DNA from: Helicobacter pylori | GTDB lineage: Bacteria; Campylobacterota; Campylobacteria; Campylobacterales; Helicobacteraceae | Assembly: GCF_016748675.1 (NCBI RefSeq) | Contig: NZ_CP051534.1 | Location: forward strand, 248,001 to 312,000 | DNA length: 64,000 nt | Direction: 5' to 3' | Shown: positions 35,920 through 45,690 of the stretch, in pieces | How positions within the stretch are numbered: the stretch's first letter is position 1 | Layout: the number at the start of each line of letters is the position of its first letter | Translations under genes and position numbers: made by a program | The notes under the pieces: model-generated | Database searches by the model: none | What the model was told of the DNA's origin: nothing | What the model saw: the letters and a program-made list of their open reading frames with translations, nothing else

Positions 35920-36464
35920 GGATTTTAGACAATTTACAAAAAAGCTTAGCCTTAAAAGAGGGCATGCTTTCTTATGAAATGTTAGGTAAAAGCCTGTCGT
36001 ATAACCCTTACTTGCCTAGAATCATTCCTCAAACCAAAGATTGTGTTTTTGTAACCCCTGATGAGGTTTTAGAAAAGCTTTTGAAAGAAAACACCCACAC
36101 CGATTGCGTCATTGTCAATTTCAAAGGATTATACGAAATAGGCGTGCCAAGCGTGTTTGATTTAGAAGTTTTAGGGTTATTGCGCCGCCATGCGAGTTCT
36201 TTGATAGTCCATGAGGATTTTTTTATCAGCCATTACCAGCTTTTAGAATCCCTTGTTCAAGGCTCTGATGGGGTCATTTTAGATGAAGAGCTTTTGAAAG
36301 AAGATCTAAAAGGCATGATAGATTTCGCTTGGCGTTTGGGCTTAGGCGTGTTTGTAGAAACCCACAAACAAGACTACACCCATTTAAAAGATTTAGGGGT
36401 TTTAGGCGTGTTGGAAAATAGCCCCCATTCTTATAATCAAAAAAAAATAGTCTTTTTAGATTGA
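35907..36464 (+). CDS. Indole-glycerol-phosphate-synthase-like (TrpC-like) protein, probably non-catalytic
   Basis: 185 residues resembling the middle and end of the TrpC (IGPS) barrel: LEVLGLLRRHASSLIVHEDF, ISHYQLLESLVQGSDGVILD, WRLGLGVFVETHKQDYTHLK and a final LGVLGVLENS where TrpC has IIGINNR. TrpC proteins are about 250-260 residues, so the N-terminal part is short, and the catalytic lysine of the RKDF motif is replaced (HEDF). The true TrpC domain is expected elsewhere. It overlaps the end of the TPR gene by 13 bases. Function is unknown. Confidence 0.75.
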   Translation: MQEIGILDNLQKSLALKEGMLSYEMLGKSLSYNPYLPRIIPQTKDCVFVTPDEVLEKLLKENTHTDCVIVNFKGLYEIGVPSVFDLEVLGLLRRHASSLIVHEDFFISHYQLLESLVQGSDGVILDEELLKEDLKGMIDFAWRLGLGVFVETHKQDYTHLKDLGVLGVLENSPHSYNQKKIVFLD

Positions 36465-36520
36465 ATTTTAAGCTAATTTAGAGTAAAAATCGTATTCAAA
36501 CTTTTTAAAAGGAGTTAGTC

Positions 36521-36775
36521 ATGTCATTATTGGTGAATGATGAATGCATTGCGTGCGATGCTTGCAGGGAAGAATGCCCTAGTGAGGCGATTGAAGAGGG
36601 CGATCCCATTTATAATATTGATCCAGACAGATGCACGGAGTGTTACGGGTATGATGATGATGAGCCTCGTTGCGTGAGCGTATGCCCTGTAGATGCGATT
36701 TTACCGGATCCTAACAATGCTGAGAGCAAAGAGGAATTGAAATACAAATACGAAAGCTTAAAAGAGCAAGATTAA
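36521..36775 (+). CDS. fdxA: Ferredoxin, 2[4Fe-4S]
   Basis: 84 residues with two four-cysteine clusters: CIACDACREECP near the N-terminus, and CTECYGYDDDEPRC with CVSVCP in the second, where an insertion of several acidic residues separates the second and third cysteine. This matches the Alvin-type ferredoxins of Campylobacterota. It probably carries electrons for pyruvate and oxoglutarate oxidoreductases; changes in fdxA have been linked to metronidazole response in H. pylori. AAAGGAG lies 6 bases before the ATG. Confidence 0.93.
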   Translation: MSLLVNDECIACDACREECPSEAIEEGDPIYNIDPDRCTECYGYDDDEPRCVSVCPVDAILPDPNNAESKEELKYKYESLKEQD

Positions 36776-36784
36776 AGGCTAGCA

Positions 36785-38239
36785 ATGGCTAAAATCACAA
36801 CCGTGATTGATATAGGCTCTAATTCAGTGCGTTTGGCAGTCTTTAAAAAGACGAGCCAGTTTGGGTTTTACTTGCTTTTTGAGACTAAGTCTAAGGTTAG
36901 GATTTCAGAGGGTTGTTATGCGTTTAATGGAATCTTACAAGAAATCCCCATGCAAAGAGCCGTTAAAGCCTTGAGCGAATTTAAAGAAATCGCTCTCAAA
37001 TACAAAAGCAAAAAAATCTTGTGCGTGGCGACCTCAGCGGTGCGCGATGCCCCTAATCGGTTAGAGTTTGTAGCGAGGGTGAAAAAGGCTTGCGGTTTGC
37101 AAATCAAAATCATTGATGGGCAAAAAGAAGCGCTCTATGGCGGGATCGCGTGCGCGAATTTGTTGCATAAAAATTCAGGGATCACGATAGATATTGGAGG
37201 GGGTAGCACGGAGTGCGCGTTGATTGAAAAAGGCAAGATTAAGGATCTCATCTCGCTTGATGTTGGGACGATTCGCATTAAAGAAACGTTTTTAGACAAA
37301 GACTTAGATGTCAAATTGGCTAAAGCCTTTATCCAAAAAGAAGTCTCTAAACTGCCCTTTAAGCACAAAAACGCCTTTGGGGTGGGGGGGACGATTAGGG
37401 CGTTGAGTAAGATACTCATGAAACGCTTTTGTTACCCTATTGATTCTTTGCATGGTTATGAAATAGATGCACATAAAAATTTAGCGTTCATTGAAAAAAT
37501 CGTCACGCTCAAAGAAGATCAATTACGGCTTTTGGGGGTGAATGAAGAGCGTTTGGATAGTATTAGGAGCGGGGCGTTGATTCTATCAGTCGTTTTGGAG
37601 CATTTAAAAACTTCTTTAATGATCACTAGTGGGGTAGGGGTGAGAGAAGGCGTGTTTTTGAGCGATTTATTGCGCCACCATTACCATAAATTCCCCCCCA
37701 ATATCAACCCCTCTCTCATCTCTTTAAAAGATCGCTTTTTGCCCCATGAAAAGCACAGCCAAAAGGTCAAAAAAGAATGCGTGAAATTGTTTGAAGCCTT
37801 ATCGCCTTTGCATAAAATAGATGAAAAATACCTTTTCCATTTAAAGATTGCGGGGGAATTAGCGAGCATGGGTAAGATTTTAAGCGTCTATTTAGCCCAC
37901 AAGCACAGCGCGTATTTCATTTTAAACGCTTTGAGTTATGGCTTTAGCCACCAAGATAGAGCGATCATTTGCTTATTGGCGCAATTCAGCCATAAAAAAA
38001 TCCCTAAAGACAACGCTATCGCCCACATGAGCGCGATGATGCCAAGCCTTTTAACCTTACAATGGCTGAGTTTTATCCTTTCTTTAGCCGAAAATTTGTG
38101 CCTGACAGACAGCCATCATTTAAAATACACGCTAGAAAAAAACAAGCTTGTGATCCATTCTAATGATGCGCTTTACTTGGCTAAAGAGATGCTCCCTAAA
38201 CTCGTTAAGCCCATTCCTTTGACGATAGAGTTTGCTTGA
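36785..38239 (+). CDS. Exopolyphosphatase / guanosine pentaphosphatase (Ppx/GppA)
   Basis: Hydrolyses polyphosphate or pppGpp. The 484-residue protein starts with the actin-like ATPase fold signature TTVIDIGSNSVRLAVFKK and has the second phosphate loop ITIDIGGGSTECALIE near residue 137 and GVGGTIRALSK near residue 200. The C-terminal half is an HD-like helical domain. Which substrate dominates cannot be decided from sequence. It follows fdxA by 9 bases and overlaps waaC by 4 bases. Confidence 0.9.
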   Translation: MAKITTVIDIGSNSVRLAVFKKTSQFGFYLLFETKSKVRISEGCYAFNGILQEIPMQRAVKALSEFKEIALKYKSKKILCVATSAVRDAPNRLEFVARVKKACGLQIKIIDGQKEALYGGIACANLLHKNSGITIDIGGGSTECALIEKGKIKDLISLDVGTIRIKETFLDKDLDVKLAKAFIQKEVSKLPFKHKNAFGVGGTIRALSKILMKRFCYPIDSLHGYEIDAHKNLAFIEKIVTLKEDQLRLLGVNEERLDSIRSGALILSVVLEHLKTSLMITSGVGVREGVFLSDLLRHHYHKFPPNINPSLISLKDRFLPHEKHSQKVKKECVKLFEALSPLHKIDEKYLFHLKIAGELASMGKILSVYLAHKHSAYFILNALSYGFSHQDRAIICLLAQFSHKKIPKDNAIAHMSAMMPSLLTLQWLSFILSLAENLCLTDSHHLKYTLEKNKLVIHSNDALYLAKEMLPKLVKPIPLTIEFA

Positions 38240-39258
38240 AAATAGCGATTGTCAGGCTTTCAGCGCTCGGGGATATTATCGTGAGCGCGGTGTTTTTAGC
38301 GGCTATTAAAGAGCGCTTCACTGACGCTCAAATAGAATGGTTCGTGGATGAAAGATTTGGCGCGATTTTAGAGCATTCCCCTTATATTGATAAATTACAC
38401 CCCATCGCTTTAAAAAGCGCGCTCACAACCTTGAACCCTTTGAAGATTTTCAAACTTTTTAAATCTTTAAGGGCTTATGAATACGATATAATCATTGACA
38501 TGCAAGGCCTAGTCAAATCCGCCCTCATCACTCAAACGTTGAAAGCCCCTAAAAAAGTCGGTTTTGATTACGCTTCGGCTAGAGAGGGTTTGAGCGCGTT
38601 TTTTTACTCGCAAAAAGTTTCTATCGCTTATGATGAGCCCATTTTAAAGCGCAATTTCACGCTCCTTTCTCAAGCCCTAAACTTGCCCAAAAAAGAAATT
38701 TTAAAAGAAATTTCAGAGGGTTTAAGCTCTAGGGCTAAAGTGTTTTCTTACCAAGATTCCCCAAAAATCAATGCGTTAAATTTGAATCAAAATAAGCTAA
38801 AAATCCTTTTTGTTTTAGAAACTTCTAAAATCAATAAAACTTACCCAACAGAGCGTTTTAAAGAGCTGGCTTTGATGCTAGAAAATTTTCAAATTTGCTT
38901 GTTATGGCATGCTGATGAAGATAAGGCTAATGCGCTTTATGGTGCTTTAAAACACCAACGCGATGTTTTATTGCTCCCCAAACTCACTTTAAACGAAGTT
39001 AAGGCGTTGCTCTTTAAAATGGATTTGATTGTTGGGGGCGATACGGGTATCACGCATTTAGCATGGGCGTTGCAAAAAGCTAGCATCACCCTTTATGGCA
39101 ACACGCCCATGGAGCGTTTTAAATTAGAAAGCCCGATCAATGTTTCGCTCACCGGTAATTCAAACGCTAACTACCATAAAAAGGATTTTTCTATCCAAAA
39201 CATAGATCCTAAAAAAATTAAAGAATGCGTTTTAAACATTTTAAAGGAAAAAGAATGA
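38236..39258 (+). CDS. waaC: Lipopolysaccharide heptosyltransferase I
   Basis: Adds the first heptose to the Kdo part of the LPS inner core. The 340 residues form a GT-B fold of family GT9, with the N-terminal KIAIVRLSALGDIIVSAVF and the C-terminal sugar-nucleotide site LIVGGDTGITHLAWALQ followed by LYGNTPMERF. The start is TTG at 38236, overlapping the ppx/gppA stop (TTGA). It is directly followed by lpxL, which completes a lipid A/inner core pair. Confidence 0.92.
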   Translation: MKIAIVRLSALGDIIVSAVFLAAIKERFTDAQIEWFVDERFGAILEHSPYIDKLHPIALKSALTTLNPLKIFKLFKSLRAYEYDIIIDMQGLVKSALITQTLKAPKKVGFDYASAREGLSAFFYSQKVSIAYDEPILKRNFTLLSQALNLPKKEILKEISEGLSSRAKVFSYQDSPKINALNLNQNKLKILFVLETSKINKTYPTERFKELALMLENFQICLLWHADEDKANALYGALKHQRDVLLLPKLTLNEVKALLFKMDLIVGGDTGITHLAWALQKASITLYGNTPMERFKLESPINVSLTGNSNANYHKKDFSIQNIDPKKIKECVLNILKEKE

Positions 39259-40241
39259 CTTATAAAGAACGACTCATACACGAAAAGATATTGAACCAAA
39301 ACGATAAGGGTTTTAAAACAGAACTACGCATTTTGAGCGTTTTTATCGTGGAATTTTTAGTGAATATTCTAGGGTTTGTTTTGGCTAAAATGCCTCATTT
39401 TTGGTTTTTGAGATGCATTAAAGCTGTAGCGTGGCTGATGAGAACTTTTGATAGGCGCCGTTATTTTGACGCTAAGGCCAATTTGGATTTTGTGTTTGGG
39501 GATTCTAAAAGCGAAGAAGAGAAAAAAAGGATCATTAAAAAGGGGTATGAAAATTTTGCTTTCATTATTTTAGAAACCATTAGAGTGATCTTTATCCCTA
39601 AGGATGCATACGACGCTCGTTTCGCGCTCATCAATGAAGAAAACGTGTGGAAATCTTTAAACAAGGAAGGCCAAGCGATCACTTTATGCATGCATTTTGG
39701 CTATTGGGAAGCGGTAGGCACGACTTTAGCGCAATATTATAAGGATTATGGTAGGGGGTGTTTGGGGCGTTTGACTAAATTTGCCCCCATCAACCACATG
39801 ATTATGAGTAGGCGAGAGGCGTTTGGGGTGCGTTTTATCAATAAAATAGGGGCGATGAAAGAACTCATTAAAATGTATAATCAAGGCAATGGCCTTGTGG
39901 GGATTTTAGTGGATCAAAATGTCGTGCCTAAAGATGGGGTGGTGGTGAAATTCTTTAATAAAGACGCTACGCACACCACGATCGCTTCTATTTTATCGCG
40001 CCGCTACAATATAGACATCCAGCCGGTATTCATTGATTTTAATGACGATTATTCGCATTACACAGCGACTTATTACCCAAGTATCCGCTCTCAAATCACT
40101 GATAACGCACAAAACGATATTTTAGAATGCACGCAAGCCCAAGCGAGTTTGTGCGAAGAAGTGATTAGAAACCACCCGGAAAGTTATTTTTGGTTCCACA
40201 GGCGTTTTAAAAGCACCCACCCTGAAATTTATCAAAGATAG
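39255..40241 (+). CDS. lpxL: Lipid A late acyltransferase (LpxL/HtrB family)
   Basis: Transfers a secondary acyl chain to Kdo-lipid A on the inner membrane. The 328-residue protein has one N-terminal membrane segment (IVEFLVNILGFVLAKMP), the catalytic H-x4-E motif CMHFGYWEA near residue 145, and the C-terminal YFWFHRRFKS. The ATG at 39255 overlaps the waaC stop by 4 bases, with AAAGG before it; the longer frame at 39225 has no ribosome site. With lpxJ in the same window, two unrelated types of late acyltransferase are present. Confidence 0.87.
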   Translation: MTYKERLIHEKILNQNDKGFKTELRILSVFIVEFLVNILGFVLAKMPHFWFLRCIKAVAWLMRTFDRRRYFDAKANLDFVFGDSKSEEEKKRIIKKGYENFAFIILETIRVIFIPKDAYDARFALINEENVWKSLNKEGQAITLCMHFGYWEAVGTTLAQYYKDYGRGCLGRLTKFAPINHMIMSRREAFGVRFINKIGAMKELIKMYNQGNGLVGILVDQNVVPKDGVVVKFFNKDATHTTIASILSRRYNIDIQPVFIDFNDDYSHYTATYYPSIRSQITDNAQNDILECTQAQASLCEEVIRNHPESYFWFHRRFKSTHPEIYQR

Positions 40242-40266
40242 GGTTTTGAGTGGAATGATAAAAATT

Positions 40267-40290
40267 AAAAAATGCTAAAAGGCATTTTTT
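40267..40290 (+). terminator. Rho-independent terminator after lpxL
   Basis: AAAAAATGC, a six-base loop, and GCATTTTTT form a 9-bp perfect stem ending in a T-run, 25 bases after the lpxL stop. Because the stem ends are A/T runs on both sides it could also stop minus-strand transcripts from tgt. Confidence 0.75.
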
Positions 40291-40331
40291 AAAAATAAAT
40301 AGTAAAGAGCTTGATTTTAATCAAGCGATAA

Positions 40332-40410
40332 TTTCTTAAGGCGGTCTTCTTGGGTTAGGGGGATTTTAAGGGGGTATTATCGCAAAATACCCCCCTATCC
40401 CCTTAAGAAA
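40332..40410. repeat. Nested inverted repeats in the lpxL-tgt intergenic region
   Basis: Outer arms TTTCTTAAGG (40332-40341) and CCTTAAGAAA (40401-40410) pair over 10 bases. Inside, GGGGGTATT (40370-40378) pairs with AATACCCCC (40386-40394) around a 7-base loop. A further GGGGGATT/ATCCCC relation (40358 and 40398 regions) could extend or compete with these stems. The gene-free stretch runs from 40242 to 40483. Confidence 0.7.
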
Positions 40411-40483
40411 ATGAGTTTTATTATAAAAATAAAGTTAAAAATCCCATTTTTTAAAAAAGTTAAAAAGTTTTAGTTATTACCAC

Positions 40484-41599
40484 TCAATGCGAACAAGAGT
40501 GGTATTTTTTTAAAAACTCTTTTTTAAAACTCAAAAACCGCTTTTCTAAAATGGCTTTTCTGGCGTTTTTAACCAGCTCTAAATAAAAATGCAGATTGTG
40601 CAAGCTGGCTAAACGAGCGTAAGTGAGTTCTTTAGTTCTAAAGAGATGGTGCAAATAGGCTTTAGAGTAGCGTTTGCAAGCATAACAAGCGCAATTTTCT
40701 TCAATAGGGGTATCATCCAATTTATAGGGCGCGTTTTTGATAGAAATCTTGCCAAAATGCGTGAAAAGGGTGGCGTTTCTGGCGTTTCTGGTGGGCATCA
40801 CGCAATCAAACATGTCCACCCCTAAACTGATAGCGTCTAAAATATTTTCAGGCGTGCCTACGCCCATTAGGTAGCGAGGCTTGTCTTTAGGGAGCAAAGG
40901 GGCGGTGTGCGCGATCGTTTCTAGCATTTCATCTGCGCTTTCCCCCACCGCTAAACCGCCTATAGCGTAGCCATCAAAACCCTCATGCGTTAATCCCACG
41001 CTAAGACTACGCATTTTCAAATGCGTCCCGCCCTGGATAATGGCAAAAAGGTTGTTGTTGGGGCGGTTTTTTTCTTTGTGGTATTCTAGGCTAAGATTCG
41101 CCCATTTAGCGCTTCTTTTAATGGATTCTTCAAGGCGTTTTAAGGGAGCGGGCAAGCCCACTAAATCGTCTAAAACCATCATAATATCGCTATTTAAGGC
41201 GTATTGAATGTCCAAAACTTTAGAGGGCGTGAATAAATGTTTGCTCCCATCAATATGGGATTTAAAAACGATCCCGTCTTCTTGCAATTTGACATTATCG
41301 CTCAAACTGAAGGCTTGAAACCCTCCGCTATCGGTTAAAAAACTCCCATGAAATTGAGCGAAACGATGCAAACCCCCTAATTGTTCAACCACCTTCTCGC
41401 CCGGCCTTAAATACATGTGATAGGTGTTGGCTAAAATGAGTTTAGCGCCTAAAATTTCTTGCGCATCTGTAGCGTCTAAAGATTTGATGCAGCCTTGCGT
41501 GCCTACGGGCATAAAAACAGGCGTTGCCACTTGAGAATGGGCTAAATTCAAAACGCCAGCTCGCGCGTTATCATCAATAGCTTGGAGTTGAAAATCCAT
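40484..41599 (-). CDS. tgt: Queuine/preQ1 tRNA-guanine transglycosylase
   Basis: Exchanges G34 of GUN-anticodon tRNAs for preQ1. The 371-residue protein has the catalytic aspartates in [12 protein letters not shown] and [14 protein letters not shown], and a zinc site in [17 protein letters not shown] near residue 310. It is transcribed alone on the minus strand, convergent with lpxL and divergent from the RCK-domain gene. Confidence 0.96.
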   Translation of the reverse strand: MDFQLQAIDDNARAGVLNLAHSQVATPVFMPVGTQGCIKSLDATDAQEILGAKLILANTYHMYLRPGEKVVEQLGGLHRFAQFHGSFLTDSGGFQAFSLSDNVKLQEDGIVFKSHIDGSKHLFTPSKVLDIQYALNSDIMMVLDDLVGLPAPLKRLEESIKRSAKWANLSLEYHKEKNRPNNNLFAIIQGGTHLKMRSLSVGLTHEGFDGYAIGGLAVGESADEMLETIAHTAPLLPKDKPRYLMGVGTPENILDAISLGVDMFDCVMPTRNARNATLFTHFGKISIKNAPYKLDDTPIEENCACYACKRYSKAYLHHLFRTKELTYARLASLHNLHFYLELVKNARKAILEKRFLSFKKEFLKKYHSCSH

Positions 41600-41620
41600 C
41601 GTTTAAGCCTTAATCTTGGA

Positions 41621-41626
41621 TATAAT
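41621..41626 (+). promoter_or_regulatory. Promoter -10 for the RCK-aroB-mscS run
   Basis: A perfect TATAAT lies 35 bases before the TTG start at 41656, in the 56-base gap between tgt and the RCK-domain gene. No clear -35 is visible. Confidence 0.6.
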
Positions 41627-41655
41627 GGCGTAATCATTTTTTAGGAAGTTTTGAA

Positions 41656-43092
41656 TTGAAAAAAATCGCCCTTATTTTAGATGGCATTGTAGCAAAAAAT
41701 TTTTTAGACTTGGTGCTAAGGCATTATTCTAATCATAATTTTTATATAGTGGTTGTCAAAGATGGGAGCCTTATCCCTAAAAATTACCCGAGCACTTTCG
41801 CTTTTCATTGTTTTGATGCGACTTCCAGTTTTAGGCTTTTGCAGGTGTTAAACGATGAGGTGAGCGATGCGTTTTTAATCATACAAGATTTTAAAGAGCA
41901 ACGCATCATCCATAAAATCATTCAAACCCATTTCAAACGCATGCGCGTGGTTTTGAGCGTGAAAAAAGATGGTGAAAAAACTTTAGAAAATAATGAAGAA
42001 AATAAAGATGAAAAGCTTATTTTGATTGATGAATTTGAAGTTTTAGCCAATAAATTCATTTCTCGTTTGCCTAATATCCCTAGCACCCCTAGAGAGTTTG
42101 GGTTAGGCAAGGGCGAGATCATGGAGATTGATGTGCCTTTTGGGAGTATTTTTGCTTACAGACACATTGGCTCTATCAGGCAAAAAGAATACAGGATTGT
42201 AGGGCTTTATCGCAACGATGTTTTGTTGCTCTCCACTAAATCTTTGGTTATCCAGCCACGAGACATTCTTTTAGTGGCGGGCAATCCGGAAATTTTAAAC
42301 GCGGTGTATCTTCAAGTCAAAAGCAATGTGGGGCAGTTCCCAGCCCCTTTTGGTAAGAGCATTTATTTATACATTGATATGCGTTTGCAGAACAGAAAAG
42401 CGATGATGCGCGATGTGTATCAAGCCTTGTTTTTGCACAAACATTTAAAGAGCTACAAGCTCTACATTCAGGTTTTACACCCCACTAGCCCTAAGTTTTA
42501 CCATAAATTTTTATCGCTAGAAACCGAAAGCATTGAAGTGAATTTTGATTTTTACAGGAAAAGTTTTATCCAAAAACTCCATGAAGACCACCAGAAAAAA
42601 ATGGGCCTAATCGTGGTAGGCAGAGAGCTTTTTTTATCTAAAAAACACCGAAAAGCCTTGTATAAAACAGCCACCCCGGTTTATAAAACCAACACTTTTG
42701 GCTTGTCTAAAACCTCTCAAAGCGTGGTGGTTTTGAATGAAAGCTTGGATATTAATGAGGACATGTCTTCAGTGATTTTTGATGTGTCTATGCAAATGGA
42801 TTTGGGCTTGTTGCTTTATGATTTTGACCCTAACAGGCGCTATAAAAACGAGATTGTCAATCATTATGAAAATTTAGCCAACACGCTCAACCGCAAGATT
42901 GAGATTTTTCAAACCGATATTAAAAATCCTATCATGTATCTCAATTCTTTAAGAAATCCCATTTTGCATTTCATGCCTTTTGAAGAGTGCATCACGCACA
43001 CGCGCTTTTGGTGGTTTTTATCCACTAAAGTGGAAAAATTAGCGTTTTTAAACGATGATAACCCTCAAATTTTTATCCCTGTAGCGGAGTGA
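41656..43092 (+). CDS. RCK_C (TrkA-C) domain protein, possible ion-transport regulator
   Basis: 478 residues, soluble. The N-terminal about 140 residues look like a Rossmann-type regulatory domain ([21 protein letters not shown]), followed by a TrkA-C/RCK_C domain ([20 protein letters not shown] through [11 protein letters not shown], about 155-215) and another alpha/beta part. Such proteins gate potassium channels or transporters by ligand binding, but no transporter gene is adjacent. The start is TTG with AGGAAG 7 bases upstream. It is the first gene of a run into aroB. Confidence 0.7.
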   Translation: MKKIALILDGIVAKNFLDLVLRHYSNHNFYIVVVKDGSLIPKNYPSTFAFHCFDATSSFRLLQVLNDEVSDAFLIIQDFKEQRIIHKIIQTHFKRMRVVLSVKKDGEKTLENNEENKDEKLILIDEFEVLANKFISRLPNIPSTPREFGLGKGEIMEIDVPFGSIFAYRHIGSIRQKEYRIVGLYRNDVLLLSTKSLVIQPRDILLVAGNPEILNAVYLQVKSNVGQFPAPFGKSIYLYIDMRLQNRKAMMRDVYQALFLHKHLKSYKLYIQVLHPTSPKFYHKFLSLETESIEVNFDFYRKSFIQKLHEDHQKKMGLIVVGRELFLSKKHRKALYKTATPVYKTNTFGLSKTSQSVVVLNESLDINEDMSSVIFDVSMQMDLGLLLYDFDPNRRYKNEIVNHYENLANTLNRKIEIFQTDIKNPIMYLNSLRNPILHFMPFEECITHTRFWWFLSTKVEKLAFLNDDNPQIFIPVAE

Positions 43093-43096
43093 AAGA

Positions 43097-44128
43097 ATGC
43101 AAGAAATTTTAATCCCTTTAAAAGAAAAAAGCTATAAAGTGTTTTTGGGGGAACTGCCTGAAATAAAATTGAAACAAAAAGCCCTCATCATTAGCGATAG
43201 CATCGTGGCCGGGTTGCATTTATCGTATTTATTAAAGCACTTGAAAGCCTTAGAAGTCAGAGTGTGCGTGATAGAGTCCGGAGAAAAATACAAGAATCTT
43301 AATTCACTAGAGCGCATTTTAAACAACGCCTTTGAAATGCAATTAAACCGCCATTCTTTAATGATAGCCCTTGGTGGGGGAGTGATAAGCGATATGGTGG
43401 GGTTTGCGAGCAGTATTTATTTTAGGGGGATTGATTTTATTAATATCCCTACGACTTTGCTCGCTCAAGTGGATGCGAGCGTGGGGGGGAAAACAGGGAT
43501 CAATACGCCTTATGGCAAGAATTTAATCGGATCGTTCCACCAGCCTAGAGCGGTTTATATTGATTTGTCTTTTTTAAAAACCCTTGAAAAAAGGGAATTT
43601 CAAGCAGGGGTGGCTGAAATCATTAAAATGGCGGTGTGTTTTGATAAAAACTTGGTAGAAAGATTGGAAACAAAGGATTTAAAAGATTGTTTAGAAGAAG
43701 TGGTTTTCCAAAGCGTCAGTATCAAAGCTCAAGTCGTTGTTCAAGATGAAAAAGAGCAAAACATCAGGGCTGGGTTGAACTATGGGCATACCTTTGGGCA
43801 TGCGATAGAAAAAGAGACTGATTATGAGCGATTTTTGCATGGCGAAGCGATCGCTATTGGCATGCGCATGGCTAATGATTTAGCCCTTTCTTTAGGCATG
43901 CTCACTCTAAAAGAATACGAACGCATAGAAAATTTATTGAAAAAATTTGATTTGGTATTCCATTACCAAATCCTTGATCTTCAAAAATTTTACGAACGCT
44001 TGTTTTTAGACAAAAAAAGCGAGGATAAGACAATCAAATTCATTCTGCCCAAAGGCATTGGAGCGTTTGAGGTTGCCTCTCATATCCCTAAAGAAACGAT
44101 TTTAAAGGTGTTAGAAAAATGGCATTAA
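43097..44128 (+). CDS. aroB: 3-dehydroquinate synthase
   Basis: Second step of the shikimate pathway. The 343-residue protein has the NAD-binding [13 protein letters not shown] segment and the signature [19 protein letters not shown], with metal ligands expected at [13 protein letters not shown] (about residue 230) and [10 protein letters not shown]. It overlaps the MscS gene by 10 bases. Chorismate made downstream of it feeds the chorismate mutase and pabB products encoded near the end of the window. Confidence 0.97.
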   Translation: MQEILIPLKEKSYKVFLGELPEIKLKQKALIISDSIVAGLHLSYLLKHLKALEVRVCVIESGEKYKNLNSLERILNNAFEMQLNRHSLMIALGGGVISDMVGFASSIYFRGIDFINIPTTLLAQVDASVGGKTGINTPYGKNLIGSFHQPRAVYIDLSFLKTLEKREFQAGVAEIIKMAVCFDKNLVERLETKDLKDCLEEVVFQSVSIKAQVVVQDEKEQNIRAGLNYGHTFGHAIEKETDYERFLHGEAIAIGMRMANDLALSLGMLTLKEYERIENLLKKFDLVFHYQILDLQKFYERLFLDKKSEDKTIKFILPKGIGAFEVASHIPKETILKVLEKWH

Positions 44129-45690
44129 GGGTATTATTATTCTTTTGTTTTTTGTTTTTACAAGCAGAAGATAAAAGCCAAGAGCTATTGTCCATACAAA
44201 AACAAATGGCTTTGGTGGATAAAAAACTCGCCAAAGACGATAATGTGTGGTTGAAAAAATTTGAAAACTATAAGATTTACAATCAAATTTATACCGAAAA
44301 AGAGAGCGTGAGGCAGGAATTAAGGCGCTTAAAAAACAAAAAAAGCAAGGATTTATTAAAGATTAGCACCTTAGAGCATACCCTAAAGGCTTTAGAGTCC
44401 CAGCAAAAAATGTTTGAAAGCTATGGGGTCAATCCTTTTAAGGATTTGATAGAGCGCCCCAATATCCCCAATATCCCTAATATCGCTAACCCTATTGCGA
44501 TCATTGATGGCATTTCTTTCATTAAGAGCATGCGTTTAAAGCATGAAAGTCTCAAAAGCAATCAGACTGCTTTAGAAGAAGTTTTAAAGCTTTTAGATCA
44601 AAAACACCAGCTTTTAAATCAGTGGCACGCCTTGGATAAAAGCGCGAAATTGAGCGATGAAATTTATCAAACTCAAGCCAAACGCTTAGAATTGCAAGGG
44701 GCTCAAAACATTTTAAAAACCACGATTGGGATTTTCCAAAAAGACAGCGATGAGGCTATAAGCATTGTCAAATCTCAAGTTAAAAACCAGCTTTTTAAAT
44801 TGGTTTATGTGTTTTTAGCAGCCCTTTTGAGCGTGGTGTTTGCGTGGATTTTAAAAATCATTTCCAGTAAATACATTGAAAATAATGAGCGCGTCTATAC
44901 CGTGAATAAAGCCATTAACTTCGTGAATGTGAGCGTGATCATTTTAATCTTTCTTTTTTCTTATTTAGAAAACGTTACTTATTTGGTCACGGTTTTAGGC
45001 TTTGCGAGCGCGGGCTTAGCGATTGCGATGAAGGATTTGTTCATGAGCTTGCTTGGGTGGTTTATCATTTTGATTGGGGGGAGCGTGCATGTGGGCGATA
45101 GGGTGCGTATCGCTAAGGGGACGGATATTTTTATTGGCGATGTGTTGGATATTTCTATGTTGCACATTACGATTTTAGAAGATGTAACCTTTACCACTTA
45201 CACGAACAACAGGAGAGCGGGCCGAATTATTTTTGTGCCTAATAATTATATTTTCACCACCATGTTTGCTAATTACAGCCATTTTGGGATGAAAACGGTT
45301 TGGGATGGCGTGGATTTTTGCGTTACATTTGATTCTGATTTTAAAAAAGCGTCTAAAATTGCACTCAATATCGCTACAGAATTGTCTAAAGAATACACGG
45401 ATATTACCTACAAACAGCTCAATAAAATGCGCGACCGGTATTCTTTAAGGAGTTTGAGCGTCAAGCCTCGATGCTTTTTGATGCCTGAAAATAACGGGAT
45501 AAAAATTTCGGTGTGGTATCAAACCAATTCGTATGCAACCATGTCTTTAAGGAGCAAGATTGTGGCTGAAATCGTTGAAGCCTTTTTGAAAGAAGAAAAT
45601 ATCCATATCGCTTATACGACCAGCAAGCTGCTTAAAGTGGATGCTGATGCTCTAGGCGATGGTTTTGGGAATAAAAGGGAACAAAAATGA
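44119..45690 (+). CDS. MscS-family mechanosensitive channel with long periplasmic coiled coil
   Basis: 523 residues. A signal peptide ([12 protein letters not shown]), then a long periplasmic coiled-coil domain (about residues 20-225), three membrane helices (about 228-310) and the MscS pore and beta domain ([38 protein letters not shown]). It relieves hypo-osmotic pressure. The extended N-terminal domain places it in the larger MscK/YbdG-like group rather than minimal MscS. It overlaps aroB upstream and mtaB downstream (4 bases). Confidence 0.87.
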   Translation: MALRVLLFFCFLFLQAEDKSQELLSIQKQMALVDKKLAKDDNVWLKKFENYKIYNQIYTEKESVRQELRRLKNKKSKDLLKISTLEHTLKALESQQKMFESYGVNPFKDLIERPNIPNIPNIANPIAIIDGISFIKSMRLKHESLKSNQTALEEVLKLLDQKHQLLNQWHALDKSAKLSDEIYQTQAKRLELQGAQNILKTTIGIFQKDSDEAISIVKSQVKNQLFKLVYVFLAALLSVVFAWILKIISSKYIENNERVYTVNKAINFVNVSVIILIFLFSYLENVTYLVTVLGFASAGLAIAMKDLFMSLLGWFIILIGGSVHVGDRVRIAKGTDIFIGDVLDISMLHITILEDVTFTTYTNNRRAGRIIFVPNNYIFTTMFANYSHFGMKTVWDGVDFCVTFDSDFKKASKIALNIATELSKEYTDITYKQLNKMRDRYSLRSLSVKPRCFLMPENNGIKISVWYQTNSYATMSLRSKIVAEIVEAFLKEENIHIAYTTSKLLKVDADALGDGFGNKREQK

